A DNA stretch of 64,000 nucleotides from Budorcas taxicolor (Eukaryota; Chordata; Mammalia; Artiodactyla; Bovidae): assembly GCF_023091745.1 (NCBI RefSeq), contig NC_068910.1, forward strand, positions 128,047,170 to 128,111,169, read 5' to 3'. Positions 10,860-20,979 of this stretch are shown in pieces (positions within the stretch are counted from its first letter, which is position 1; each line of letters starts with the position of its first letter). The translations under genes were made by a program, and so were the position numbers. The notes beneath the pieces are model-generated. The model saw only the letters and a program-made list of their open reading frames with translations. It was not told where the DNA came from and ran no database searches.

Positions 10860-11450
10860 ATTCTAACAACTAATAGTGTTAACTAGAGCTTGCAATCTTC
10901 ATAAATTACATCTGAATTTCTAGGTTTCTTCTCAACCTTTTCTTGGTGAGCACCTCCTAGCCCTAATCACTTCATTAATTTTGCAGTGCAATGCTTCCTA
11001 TAGATTTAATTTTGAAATAACTTTTTAGGCCAGCTTCCCTTGCTGAGAATGGAATCAACATTGAAGGATCGTTTGTGCGAGAAAAGCCTTATTCTACCAA
11101 AGAAACCTGTCTCTAGTGTATATCAGGAGGATTGAGAAGAAAGGCAAAGGAAAGTGACAAGTAAGCCTGAAAATGGCTCTGTGGGCTTCCATATAATAGA
11201 AGAAGGTTGCTGCATTCCCCAGGCACAAGTGACTCATCACAGATAACCTTAAGTAAATGAAGCCCTCCTTCAATGAAGCTTTCCGCATGTTGCTGGTGCC
11301 TGAGCTTGACAGTTGTCAATCACAACAAAGGTTGAATAGCTCACTATTAAGAGTACATTCTACCATGTCAGAGATGCCTGGGAGTTTCAGGGGTCATTCC
11401 AATCAGCAGGATTCATAGAACAGAATTCACTCCAGCTAGTTGGAGCAACA
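10860..11450. other. Unique sequence
   Basis: No recognisable gene or repeat. Two overlapping ~65-codon minus-strand open frames near 11.1-11.3 kb show no domain. Confidence 0.45.
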
Positions 11451-11454
11451 TGAG

Positions 11455-11915
11455 ATTATTGTACTGTATATCGAGTTGAATAGGGTCCCTCCAAATTCAT
11501 GTCCACCAAAATCCTCAGAATATCATGTTATTTGGATTAGGGCCTTTGCAGACGTGATCACTAAAGTTAAAAAGAGGCCATACTGGATCAGAGTGGGCCC
11601 TAAATCTAGTGTCCTGTGTTCTTATATGAAAATCATGTGAAGACACAGAGACACATACAGGGAAGAAGGTCATATGAAAAATAGAGGCAAAAATAGGAAT
11701 GATGTATCCGCAAGCAAAGGAATGCCAAAAAATATTGGTGATCACCACCAAACACTTGGAAGAGACCAAACACATGCTAATTAGAGCTTTCAGAGGGAAA
11801 GCTCTGGTGACTCCTTGAATTTGAATTTCCTGCCTCCAGAACCCTGAAGTAGCAATTTATTTTTCTGTTTTAAGCTTTGTTTTGTTATGGCAGCTGAAGA
11901 AAATGAATACACAGT
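11455..11915 (+). mobile_element. Old mammalian LTR relic (MLT/MaLR-like)
   Basis: The order 'ttgaatagggtccctcc', 'ggattagggcctttgcag', 'catactggatcagagtgggc', 'gaagacacagagacacatac', 'tgcctccagaaccctgaag' and a terminal 'ttatggcagc' is that of a common mammal-wide LTR-like repeat. A second copy of the same general type is at 14.73-15.10 kb. Subfamily uncertain. Confidence 0.55.
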
Positions 11916-12950
11916 GCATTAATGGCTCAGAGTATTACTGTGGAGAAAGGCTGCTGAAGAAACATATCACAGGCTTAGCTTCTGGGAATAATCCCAAAGC
12001 TGTACTATGGAATCCGTTAGCCAAATGAAATCTTCTGATTCCTACAGGAGGCCACCGCATCAACCAGCTCTAGAACCACACTATCTCTGCTATGAGGGGA
12101 GTAAGTAAGATAGGATGCCTGATGCCCTACCTCTCTCCCTTCATAGTTTAGTTCTGAATTTAAGTTTCTAGCAAGGGTTTCAGATCAATGAAAGTGACCC
12201 ACAAAACTAACTGCAAGGGAGTCTGGAAATGTCAGTTTTAGCCTCTGCAGCCAGGAGACACAATCAAAAAGTTTGAATCCATCCACATCACACTAGACAT
12301 CCAAGTGTCTACTCCTAATTCCTCATATAGATCTAGATTCCACTAACCTTTACTGAAATCTTTACATGGCCCAGGCTTATAGTTAATGACCCCTCCTATG
12401 TTATGTCATTCATATTCTCAACAACCTTTCAAGGCACCTATTATTGTCCTCATTCTATACCTAAGGAAATTTAAGTTCAAAATGATTTTGAATCTCACTG
12501 ACCACCTCACAACAATTTAACGTCCAACAGGTATTGATCAAATACCTACTATGTGCCAGGCTTGCTGGAAATAACCAGCAAAGACTTCACCCCGAATTCT
12601 AAATGCTTAAAGTCTAATGCCACAGTTTTAAACTCTGGTGAGCCTAAGAGTTGTCTGAAGCCCTAGGCTTTGAGTATTAATAGATTGCCGAGGCTCCATT
12701 ACTAAAAGTCTGAGAAGAGAAACACAGTCTGAGGGGTGATTTTTATCAAACTGATGATCTGGATCTGAATCCTTGATTTCAGATCCAGTTGCTCCATTGA
12801 TACCCTGAAAATTCTTCCAGGTGCCAGGCAGGTAAAATATATATGTGGGGAGGGAAACACAAGTCAATGGGTATTAAGAAAATTGTTTCTAAGTGAACCT
12901 AGCCTGGTGAAACTAACATATTCTCAGATTACTCAGGGCCCTTGAGTACC
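11916..12950. other. Mostly unique sequence with short MIR and L2 scraps
   Basis: Nothing gene-like was seen. At 12395-12480 there is a minus-strand MIR-like piece ('acctattattgtcctcattc'), and at 12525-12575 an L2-like phrase ('cctactatgtgccaggctt'). Confidence 0.45.
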
Positions 12951-12951
12951 C

Positions 12952-13267
12952 CCCAGGGGGCTTCCCTGATAGCTCAGGTGGCAAAGAATCTGCCTGCAAT
13001 GCAGGAGACCCTGGTTCGACTTCTGGGTCAGGAAGAGCCGCTAGAGAAGGCATAGGCTATCTGCTCCTGCATTCTTGGGCTTCCTTTGTGGCTCAACTGG
13101 TAAAAGAATCTGCCTGCAGTGCGGGAGACCTGGGTTCGATCCCTGGGTTGGGAAGATCCCCTGGAGAAGGCAGTGGCAATCCACTCCAGTATTCTGGCCT
13201 GGAAAAGTCCATGGACTCTATAGTCCATGGGGTCACAAAGAGTTGACTGAGTGACTTTCACTTCACT
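12952..13267 (+). mobile_element. Fused Bov-tA dimer within one target-site duplication
   Basis: A Bov-tA head and mid-region (12958-13076) runs to 'gctcctgcattcttg' and then restarts with a second complete Bov-tA head 'gggcttcctttgtggctc' at about 13077. The second copy continues to the normal 3' end near 13262. A single 10-bp duplication 'ttgagtaccc' flanks the pair (12942-12951 and 13268-13277), so the two units appear to have arrived together. See findings. Confidence 0.88.
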
Positions 13268-13654
13268 TTGAGTACCCAAGAGCTTCCATAGGGTGGGAAC
13301 AATGGAAGAAATGGCTCCAATGCTGACCCTAGCTGAGAACCAAGGCTCTGATCTACTTTTGCTGGACCTGTCTAGGATGAAGCTTCTCTGGTTGATGGCA
13401 GTATGCAAAGAAGGTGGATGCCTCCCTCTTATGCATCACTCAATACAGTCTAGATCAGAGTCAACGTAAATGGTATCTTTTAGGCTCCCCCATCCACCAC
13501 CGCATATGTAAACTGCACAATTACACAGAGCTGGCAGGATGCAGTGTGGAAGCCAGGGTGGTATTCGCCATGTTTAACAGCATTTGGGACGCCACAAGGT
13601 GGATTTGGCCAGGAGTGAGAGAGACCAAGAGAAAGAGAACAACTGAGACTGTAA

Positions 13655-13876
13655 CAAATCACCCAGATGGCTCAGTGGTGTAAGAATCCGCTTGCCAAAG
13701 CAGGAGACATGGGTTCGACCCCTGGATCAGGAAGATCCCCTGGAGAAGGAAATTGTAAACCCACTCCAGTATTCTTGCCTGGAGAATCCCATGGACAGAG
13801 GGGCCTGGAGGGTACAGTACAGGGGGCTGCGAAAGAGTCAGACACAACTTAAGCGATTAAACAAAACAAGAACCCT
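13655..13876 (+). mobile_element. Bov-tA SINE
   Basis: 'cagatggctcagtggtgtaa' and 'ggttcgacccctggatcagg' mark the tRNA-derived head, followed by the usual body and 3' end to 'gagtcagacacaactt'. An imperfect repeat 'aactgagact' (13641-13650) / 'aactgaaact' (13877-13886) may be the target-site duplication. Confidence 0.88.
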
Positions 13877-13889
13877 AACTGAAACTCAT

Positions 13890-14724
13890 CTAGAAAAATA
13901 GCAGTTAATGCCACTGGGAAGCTAACTATCCTTCTTCATACCTGCACCCAAGCCTGTGGGTTGAAAAGCAACAGTCACCAGTACTTTCTTAGGTTCCATG
14001 AAATCTGGAGAGATGTACCTCAAGGGACATCAGAGTGTTTTTCAGGAAGTACATTAATAGGAGCTGTTCCCACCCCTTCCTCTACTCCAGTCCAACAGAG
14101 GTAGAAGTGGCTCACTAACCAGTTGGATTTTCGAGTCTATCAACCAGACAAAGGATGTACCCAAGTTAGCAGTAAATATTCCTGTGGTTTGCTTGAATAT
14201 GAGGGAAGAAAGGAGTTGGAGAAGAGAAAAAGGAACTGCTTGCATTCAAAGAACAAGTTTTCTGCTTAAATAGAGGGGGAGACTCAAACTGAACATTTAA
14301 TAAGCCTCATAGATATGCCCGTTTCTTCATCAATAAATGAAATGGAACCAGAATCTGGATGATTAATTCAGTAAGTCACAATTCTTTTGATTTTAGTGTT
14401 TGGTATTTTTTTACGTTCTATGTTATATGGGCAGAACTTTGGGGTCTCAAGCAAGCAGTTACTTAGATCCAAAACTCTTTTCTGAAAAATAATACTGTCT
14501 GTAGCTGCAACTGAGGGAGAAGGGTGGTTTTCTCTCAAGTGAAAGGACAAATGTAGTTTCTAAACTTAAGATAATGTAGAGCACTGCGGGTTCCTCCAGG
14601 AAGTGGACAAGAAGGCATACACTCATCCAGCATTTCTCAGGTCTCACTCCTAGTCTTGGGAGTGACTGCAACATTAATTCCTAAAGTGATTACTTTTATC
14701 ATTCTAAATATATTTTATCTAAGT
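13890..14724. other. Unique sequence
   Basis: No gene or repeat recognised. Two overlapping minus-strand frames at 14368-14674 lack domains. Confidence 0.45.
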
Positions 14725-15099
14725 AAAAAGATGGACTGAACTGTGTCTCCCTACAATTCACGTATTGAAGTTTAACTTGCAATATGATCTTATTTGGAGA
14801 GAGATCCTTTAGGTAAGCAATTAAGGTTAAATGAGGCCAGAAGGGTGGGGTCCTAATCCAGAATTGATGTCCTTAAAAGAAGAGAAAGAGAAACCAGAGA
14901 CTTCTTTCTCTCTGCACAAGCACTGGAGGAAAGGCCATGTGAGGACATAGAGGCAGCCGTCTATGGTAAGGCAGGGACCTCGCACCAGAAACCAAATTTC
15001 TCAGCACCCTGATCATGGCCTTCTACCCTCCAGAGCTGTGACAACATATATTTCTGTTTTGTATACCACTCAGCATATGGTAGCCTATTATGGCAGCCC

Positions 15100-15100
<1 letters not shown>
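14725..15100 (+). mobile_element. Old mammalian LTR relic (MST/MLT-like)
   Basis: 'tgaactgtgtctccctacaa', 'aatgaggccagaagggtggg', 'aaggccatgtgaggacatag', 'ggccttctaccctccagagc' and a terminal 'attatggcagccct' are in the order expected for an ERVL-MaLR-type LTR. The AC microsatellite starts at its 3' end. Confidence 0.58.

Positions 15101-15102
<2 letters not shown>

Positions 15103-15146
<44 letters not shown>
15103..15146. repeat. (AC)22 microsatellite
   Basis: An uninterrupted AC run of 44 bases directly after the LTR relic. Length makes it likely to be polymorphic. Confidence 0.97.
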
Positions 15147-15149
<3 letters not shown>

Positions 15150-15264
15150 TCTCCCCCTTTTTTTTCACACACTGAAGCATGCATACACCTGCACCTTGAT
15201 TTTTCTGATTAGCAATGTCTTTGAGCCTTCCATACCAGAATACAAAAACTGTTTCATTCTCTTT

Positions 15265-15430
15265 TCATAAGCACCAGCTTAACATTCTATTGAATGGATG
15301 CCCCGTGATTATTTCACTGGTCCCCTTTTAATGAATGTTTAGGCTGTTTCCAAACTTGGCAGCACAAATAACACAGCAATAAATGATGGTATATATATAG
15401 ATACATATATGCATAATAAACACATATGTG
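15265..15430 (-). mobile_element. L1-like relic (antisense)
   Basis: 'ttctattgaatggatgcccc', 'aatgaatgtttaggctgttt' and 'aacacagcaataaatg' resemble the antisense of an old L1 3' UTR block. It is short and diverged and ends in a TA-rich tract. Confidence 0.45.
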
Positions 15431-15439
15431 ATTTTTCCA

Positions 15440-16855
15440 TGTCACACTAAGCATTTTTTAAACATACGAATTAGTTGCCAATATGGAAAACTAGGAGGAT
15501 TTCATGCATAATCTGGATTTGTTACTTTTCTTGAAAGATCAGAAAATCGGATGACCCTGGTCCACACTTTCTCATAGCGTCCACCAGCAGGAGCTGAGAA
15601 TTTGCTGCCCCGTCACTGGGCCACATTCTCTCCTGCTTGCCACCACCTCCACTCAGACTAGCTCCTACTCATCAGACCCCCAGAGAAGCAGGAGTTTTTG
15701 ACCCCAAAATATTCTCTGGTTCCATGGAAGCTTAAGATAAGTCATCAGCAAGCAGAGTAACCATGTACTAGCTTAGCTCATTTTCACTGCCTTCTCAAAA
15801 ATAGGGGGGGTAAAGCTCTTACCAAGTTAGAATTTAATGTTATGCCTCCTGCCTCTATAGAAAGTTGAAATAACAACTGTCTATTTAAGGAGGATTTTAG
15901 TGTCTTTTACAGGGCTGTCACTGAAGATACTGTCCACTGTGTTACTCAAAGTTCTTTAAATAAATTCTCATTCCATAAATGTCTGCTTAGGTTTGATTCC
16001 AGAATAATAAAAAGGTCTCTCTGGGTGAATGCATCTACTTTCTCTTGTCAGAAAATGAACATGGAATAATGCACAAACTTCTTCCTTTGCATTAGGAAAC
16101 AAAAGAAACTTTTACCCAGACTCAGTGTCCCTTGAGAGTTACCAGCTGGTCTCTGATGCCTTGGAAGGTTCTAGCTCTTACATTTTATTTAAATCAACAA
16201 TGAGTGATTCCCATCCCTGTTATAGGTAGTCCATTTAGGTTCAAGGTCCCACCTTTTAGTCAATTTCAGGATGAACTCAGTCCCTAAATTAACATTTTAA
16301 TGGCTAAAACTCAGCGCCATTTATTTCAGTGACATTGCCATGCTTAATAATAAAGATAATCTAAGTCATAAAAGTATACATTTCCCCTAAGGGACCTAAT
16401 AAACCTATTTTTATTTTGAATGAAAAAAAAAGTACATATAAATATGTATATTTATCCTGCATTAGCTCTCACAGGAAAAAAAAGAAAAGAAAGTTGCTGA
16501 GTTAGGTGAACTTTACTCTCTGAATATCTTCTTGAATCCTGTGTTTCAATAGGAATCTGCATCTTGGTAGTAGGTAGAGTAAAAATATTGAATAGTGAAA
16601 AGAATACTGTTTTTTTTTAATTTTTAAATTTCCTTTTTTTACTATGTAATTAAAAAATAAAATCTAGTTTAAAACTTAATTCCATATATTTAATGCCTTA
16701 AGGAAGTTCTAAGTCCACTTCAAAACTCTGATCACAAATCCAAAGTCTTAGTTCTTAACTAAGCAATCAGTCTGCCAAGATCACTTGTTATAATAGGTTG
16801 GCTGTGATTTGAGCCTTCAGCCCTTTTCCCAGTTTCAGGGTCTAAATGAACCATC
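15440..16855. other. Unique sequence
   Basis: About 1.4 kb without a recognisable gene or confident repeat. A/T homopolymer runs occur near 16420-16490 and 16610-16660. Confidence 0.45.
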
Positions 16856-16856
16856 T

Positions 16857-17079
16857 GTGTGTGCTCAGTTGCTCAGTTGTGTCCAACTCTGTGTGACCCC
16901 ATGGACTGTAGCCCACCAGGCTCCTCTGTCCACGGGATTTTCCAGGCGAGAATACTGGAATGGGTTGCCCTTTCCTTCTCCCCACCCAGGAATCAAACCC
17001 ATTTCCTGCATCTCCTGACACATTAGGGTGGATTCTTTATCACTGAGCCACGTTCCCAGGCGGGCCATCTGGGAAGCCC
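16857..17079 (-). mobile_element. Bov-tA SINE (antisense)
   Basis: Starts with the reversed 3' end 'ctcagttgctcagttgtgtc' and ends with the reversed head 'gggccatctgggaagccc'. Full length with scattered changes. No clear target-site duplication. Confidence 0.88.
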
Positions 17080-17312
17080 GTGAGGGAGCCACAGTCATAG
17101 CATATTGTGAAGAACCCTGGATAGCTGCCGCAGTGCTGTCATGAGTTAGTTGTGTGAACTTGAGGAAGTGACCGCAGCCATCAGTTTTCTTCCCTGTGAA
17201 ATGCGCCTGTTCCCACTTAAGGGTGCTGTGATGACAGTCAAATGAAAGGTAGCATGTAAATATCCTTGGAAGTGATTCAAATGACATAGTGGTTATAATA
17301 ATAAAAGCTAAT

Positions 17313-17970
17313 ATGGACATCCGATCCCACCACTTCATGGCAAATAGATGGGGAAACAATGGAAACAGTGGCTGACTTTATTTAGAGGGGCTTCAAAATC
17401 ACTGCAGATGGTGACTGCAGGCATGGAATTAATAAATGCTGGCTCCTTGGAAGTAAAGCTATGACCAAAATAGACAGCATATTAAAAAGCAGAGACATTA
17501 CTTTACCAACAAAGGTCCATCTAGACAAAGCTATGGTTTTTCCAGTAGTCATGTATGGATGTGAGAGCTGGACCACAAAGAAAGCTGAGTGCCAAAGAAT
17601 TGATGCTTTTGAACTGTGGAGTTGGAGAAGACTCTGGAGAGTCTATTGGTCTGCAAGGAGATCAAACCAGTCAATCCTAAAGGAAAGAAGTCCTGAATAT
17701 TCATTGGAAGGACTGATGCTGAAGCTGAAGCTCCAATACTTTGGCCACTGGATGCGAAGAACTGACTCATTTGAAAAGACCCTGATGCTGGGCAAGATTG
17801 AAGGCAGGAAGAGAAGGGGACAACAGAGGATGAGATGGTTGGATGGTATCACCAACTCGATGGACAGGAGTTTGAGCAAGCTCCAGGAGTTGGCGATGGA
17901 CAGGGAAGCCTGGCGTGCTGCAGTCCATGGGGTAGCAAAGATTCGGACATGACTGAGTGACTGAACTGAG
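17313..17970 (+). mobile_element. BovB LINE, 5'-truncated 3' portion
   Basis: The element starts within the region after the reverse transcriptase core ('cccaccacttcatggcaaat') and runs to the BovB 3' end 'cggacatgactgagtgactg'. Its terminal ~40 bases match the 3' ends of the neighbouring Bov-tA SINEs, in line with BovB being their partner LINE. It carries an intact 3' coding stretch (see the pseudogene entry at 17461). Confidence 0.92.
17461..17952 (+). pseudogene. BovB ORF2 C-terminal fragment (open for 163 codons)
   Basis: This frame encodes the C-terminal part of the RTE-type BovB polyprotein downstream of the reverse transcriptase, with landmarks 'MYGCESWT', 'RRSNQSILK', 'LQYFGH' and 'MDREAWRAAVHGV' that recur in the other BovB copies of the window. 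It is in frame with further BovB codons back to about 17386, where a TAG stop at 17383-17385 ends the frame. The catalytic domains are absent because of 5' truncation, so it cannot encode a working enzyme. Confidence 0.85.
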
Positions 17971-18044
17971 CTACATATAGACTAGATTGCCCTCTAAGTC
18001 ACTTACATATATTAATTCACCTAATTTTTATAAAAACTCTATGT

Positions 18045-18190
18045 AGGCTGTTATTATAATCTTCATATTTTATAGATTGAAAAGCTGAGGCAAGGAGAGG
18101 TCATAAGACTTGCTAAAGGTCATACAAGAGCCAGGATTTGAGCTAGGATGTCTGGTTCCAAGGCCCATGCTCTCAACCATTTTGCAGCCT
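18045..18190 (-). mobile_element. MIR SINE (antisense)
   Basis: 'aagctgaggcaaggagagg', 'gacttgctaaaggtcataca' and 'tctggttccaaggcccatgc' match the reverse of a MIR core and 5' region. It directly precedes a Bov-tA. Confidence 0.72.
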
Positions 18191-18219
18191 CCCAAATGTA
18201 AGGAAGTATTAAAATCACT

Positions 18220-18440
18220 TGGCTTCCCAGATGGCTCAGTGGTAAAAGAATCTTCTTGTCAATGCAAGACACATGAGATTTGGGTTTGATCCCAGGGTTG
18301 GAAAGATACCCTGGAGGAGGAAATGGCAACCCACTCCAGTATTCTTGCTGAGGAAATCCCATAGACAGAGGAGCCTGGCAGGCTATAGTCCATGATGTTG
18401 CAAAGAGTTGGACATGACTTAGTGCCTAAAACAACAACAA
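18220..18440 (+). mobile_element. Bov-tA SINE, full length
   Basis: Head 'ggcttcccagatggctcagt', body 'ggcaacccactccagtattc', tail 'aaaacaacaacaa'. A 12-bp target-site duplication with one mismatch ('attaaaatcact' at 18208-18219, 'attaaaattact' at 18441-18452) fixes both ends. Confidence 0.93.
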
Positions 18441-18780
18441 ATTAAAATTACTAAGTTCCCACAGAGCCCTACCTATTTTCTGCCCAGACATTAGTTCATG
18501 CCCAAGAAAGGAAAAAAGCAAATTTTCCTTTGTATCCTTCCTATAAAGGGCTGCTTCCTACTAAACAGAAATGCGTAGACAACTGATTATTCTCTAAGTT
18601 GCTATAATGCATTTGCTCAGTGTGTCAAAATATGCAACGTGCTTTCCCACCCACTGTCAAACCTGAACTTCACCACGGCAAAGCGAAAACAAATATTCAT
18701 CACTATTTTCTTATGACAGAAAAGAAAAAGTTAAAGTGGGCCAAAATGATGCAAATAGCTGAGGTCTCATAGCCAGTAAA

Positions 18781-19049
18781 TGGAGAAGGCAATGGCACCC
18801 CACTCCAGTACTCTTGCCTGGAAAATCCCATGGATGGAGGAGCCTGGTGGGCTGTAGTCCATGGGGTTGCTAAGAGTCAGACATGACTGAGTGACTTCAC
18901 TTTCACTTTTCACTTTCATGCATTGGAGAAGGAAATGGCAACCCACTCCAGTATTCTTGCCTGGAGAATCCCAGGGACGGGGGAGCCTGGTGGGCTGCCG
19001 TCTATGGGGTCGCACAGAGTCGGACACGACTGAAGCGACTTAGCAGCAG
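18781..19049 (+). mobile_element. BOV-A2 SINE, full length and young-looking
   Basis: Both monomers and the (AGC)n tail are present with few deviations from the other copies. A perfect 13-bp duplication 'catagccagtaaa' flanks it at 18768-18780 and 19050-19062. A perfect long duplication points to a relatively recent insertion, which may be polymorphic between breeds or related species. Confidence 0.95.
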
Positions 19050-19169
19050 CATAGCCAGTAAAAGACAAAGTTAGGACTGGAATTCATTTTTTCTGAATCT
19101 AAACCCTAGGCTCCACCTACAAACCCATCCATGTGTTCACCAAGCTCTAAGATGTAGTATGTAAGGGGT

Positions 19170-19385
19170 GCGGTGCCATGCTTAGTCACTCAGCTGAGTC
19201 AGACTCTTTGCAAGCTCATGGACTGTAGCCCATCAGGTTCCTCTGTCCACGCAGATTTCCCAAGCAAGAATACATGGAGTGGGTTGCCATGCCCTCCTCC
19301 AGGGGATCTTTCCAACCCAGAGATCGAACCCAGGTCTCCTGCACTGAAGGCGTCTTCTCTACCAGGAAGCCACCAGGAAGCGCCA
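19170..19385 (-). mobile_element. Bov-tA SINE (antisense)
   Basis: Reversed 3' end 'catgcttagtcactcagctg', middle 'gagtgggttgccatgccctc', reversed head ending 'gccaccaggaagcgcc'. The flanks 'tatgtaaggggt' and 'atataaggagt' are only loosely alike, so the duplication is uncertain. Confidence 0.88.
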
Positions 19386-19394
19386 TATAAGGAG

Positions 19395-20560
19395 TAATAT
19401 AATTGAAACCTTGGGTCCTATGTACATATATTCCTTCTGTGGGACAGCAGAGGGGGTGGGAGGTCAGAAAGTGCAAGATCTTCCCAGGGAACACTGACAT
19501 AAAGATATGCTGCCTCCAGTCACTGTGTGTGTGGAGGTGTATGTGTTGAGGTCACATGTGCTCATCAAGTCTAGGGTCACCTACTCTGTGGTTCCCAGAA
19601 AATGTGCCTATAGATGAGGTTCCTTTCCTTTTCTCCTGTGCCCCCAAACCTGGCAGGCTTTCCAGTTTCGCCTGTAATTAGTGGACTCTTGCCCACAAGT
19701 GGGGGGATCTTGCCTTGGAGGCAGCATCAGGGGCAGCCCTTATCCACCTGCTTCATTTTTCAGTCACAGCAGAAGATGGCCAAGAAGTAGTGAGGTAGAG
19801 AGGACAGCAGAGGACACTAAAGAAAGTCAAAGAGAGGAAGGGCATGAGGGGCTACCTTTTGGAAAGAGCAATGAAGAATCAGTATGGAAGGGATAAGGGA
19901 GACCGTGAATATTTGAGGAATATTTGAGGCTTAGAGGAAGGAAGTGATACTCTGGCAAACCCTTCATAGACCCACAACGCTCTTCCAAGATACATGCCTT
20001 CAATTCAGCTACAAACTCCTCTCGTCACTCATCTCTGTTACTTCACAGGAAGCCCAATGCCACTGGCTTAGCCTCAAAGATAGAAGCAAATCAGTAGGTG
20101 ATGCTACAACTAAGAAAGCAGAAATATCCTAATAGAGATGAGTGAACCGGGGCTAGGATGCTGTCAGCCAGCACAGACATATTCACAGCAGGCAACTTGT
20201 CCCTGGTACTGTACTCACCCAAAAAGTACACAGTTCCTCTGAGCACCCTACAAGTGCTCCCAAAATTCATTAAAACCATCGCATGGGTTTCTGATATGTC
20301 TCTTCAAAATCACCATTCTCCATAATTTCAATGTGTTTACTTTGCCATCATCTGATTTTCACGCCAGTCCAGCGTATCTGCCTCCCTCCACAGAGAGGTG
20401 GAGAGTTTTCAGTTGTAGTGGAACCATTTAGATGATCCACCCATTCCACCTGAATGGGTGGGGATCCTCCAGAAGAACCACACACCCCTCGTCCTGTCAT
20501 TCCAGTTGATAAAGTTTGTGGCTGGAGGACTAGGCGCTAGTGGATAGCATGTGATATGGG
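19395..20560. other. Unique sequence
   Basis: No gene or repeat recognised. Short open frames (60-71 codons) at 19681, 19944 and 20091 show no domain. Confidence 0.45.
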
Positions 20561-20673
20561 GACATGAACATGAGCCTGGACATCAGAATTGGGATCCTAG
20601 CCCACTCTATCCATTTCTAGCTGGATGACCTCAGGCATCCAGCTCTAGGTCCTAGATTTCTCCTCCACAAAAT

Positions 20674-20714
20674 AGAAATAATATCTTCTTCTAGAAGAAA
20701 TAATATCTTCTTCT
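20674..20714. repeat. 22-bp tandem duplication at a SINE junction
   Basis: 'agaaataatatcttcttct' occurs at 20674-20692 and again at 20696-20714, separated by 'aga'-type spacer bases. The second copy abuts the 5' end of the Bov-tA. It is not repeated on the SINE's far side, so it is not a normal target-site duplication. Confidence 0.92.
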
Positions 20715-20911
20715 GGGTGACTCAGATGGTAAAGAATCTGCCTGCAGTGTGGGAAACCTGGGTTTAATTCCTGGGTTGGGAAGATCCCCTGGAGGAGGAC
20801 ATGGCAACCCACTCCTGTATTCTTGCCTGGAGAATCCCATGGACAGAGGAGCCTGGCGGGCTATAGTCCATGAGGTCACAGAGTCAGACACGACTGAGTG
20901 ACTAAGCACAG
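20715..20911 (+). mobile_element. Bov-tA SINE, head-truncated by a few bases
   Basis: It begins 'gggtgactcagatggtaaag', lacking the first bases of the canonical head, and ends 'gagtcagacacgactgag'. It is inserted in a MIR. Confidence 0.9.
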
Positions 20912-20979
20912 GGGTTGCTAGAAAAACTACGTTAGTTAACATGTATATGGTGCCAGAGATAGTGTCAAGCCCATGGTTA

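Larger units (their letters stand above)
20565..20975 (+). mobile_element. MIR SINE split by a Bov-tA
   Basis: The left half ('ctagctggatgacctcagg', 'ctcctccacaaaatagaaat') and the right half ('ggggttgctagaaaaactac', 'taacatgtatatggtgcc') read as consecutive MIR parts with a Bov-tA (20715-20911) between them. A 22-bp tandem duplication lies at the left junction. Confidence 0.55.

Noticed and set aside
12985..13145. tRNA gene-like boxes ('ggttcgatccctgg')
   Set aside because: These are the B-box remnants in the tRNA-derived head of Bov-tA SINEs; no complete cloverleaf or CCA-ready acceptor stem.
13028..13408. 126-codon minus-strand open frame
   Set aside because: Most of it is the reverse of the Bov-tA dimer; repeated SINE-derived peptides (such as ending 'LSHKGSP') recur in the other SINEs.
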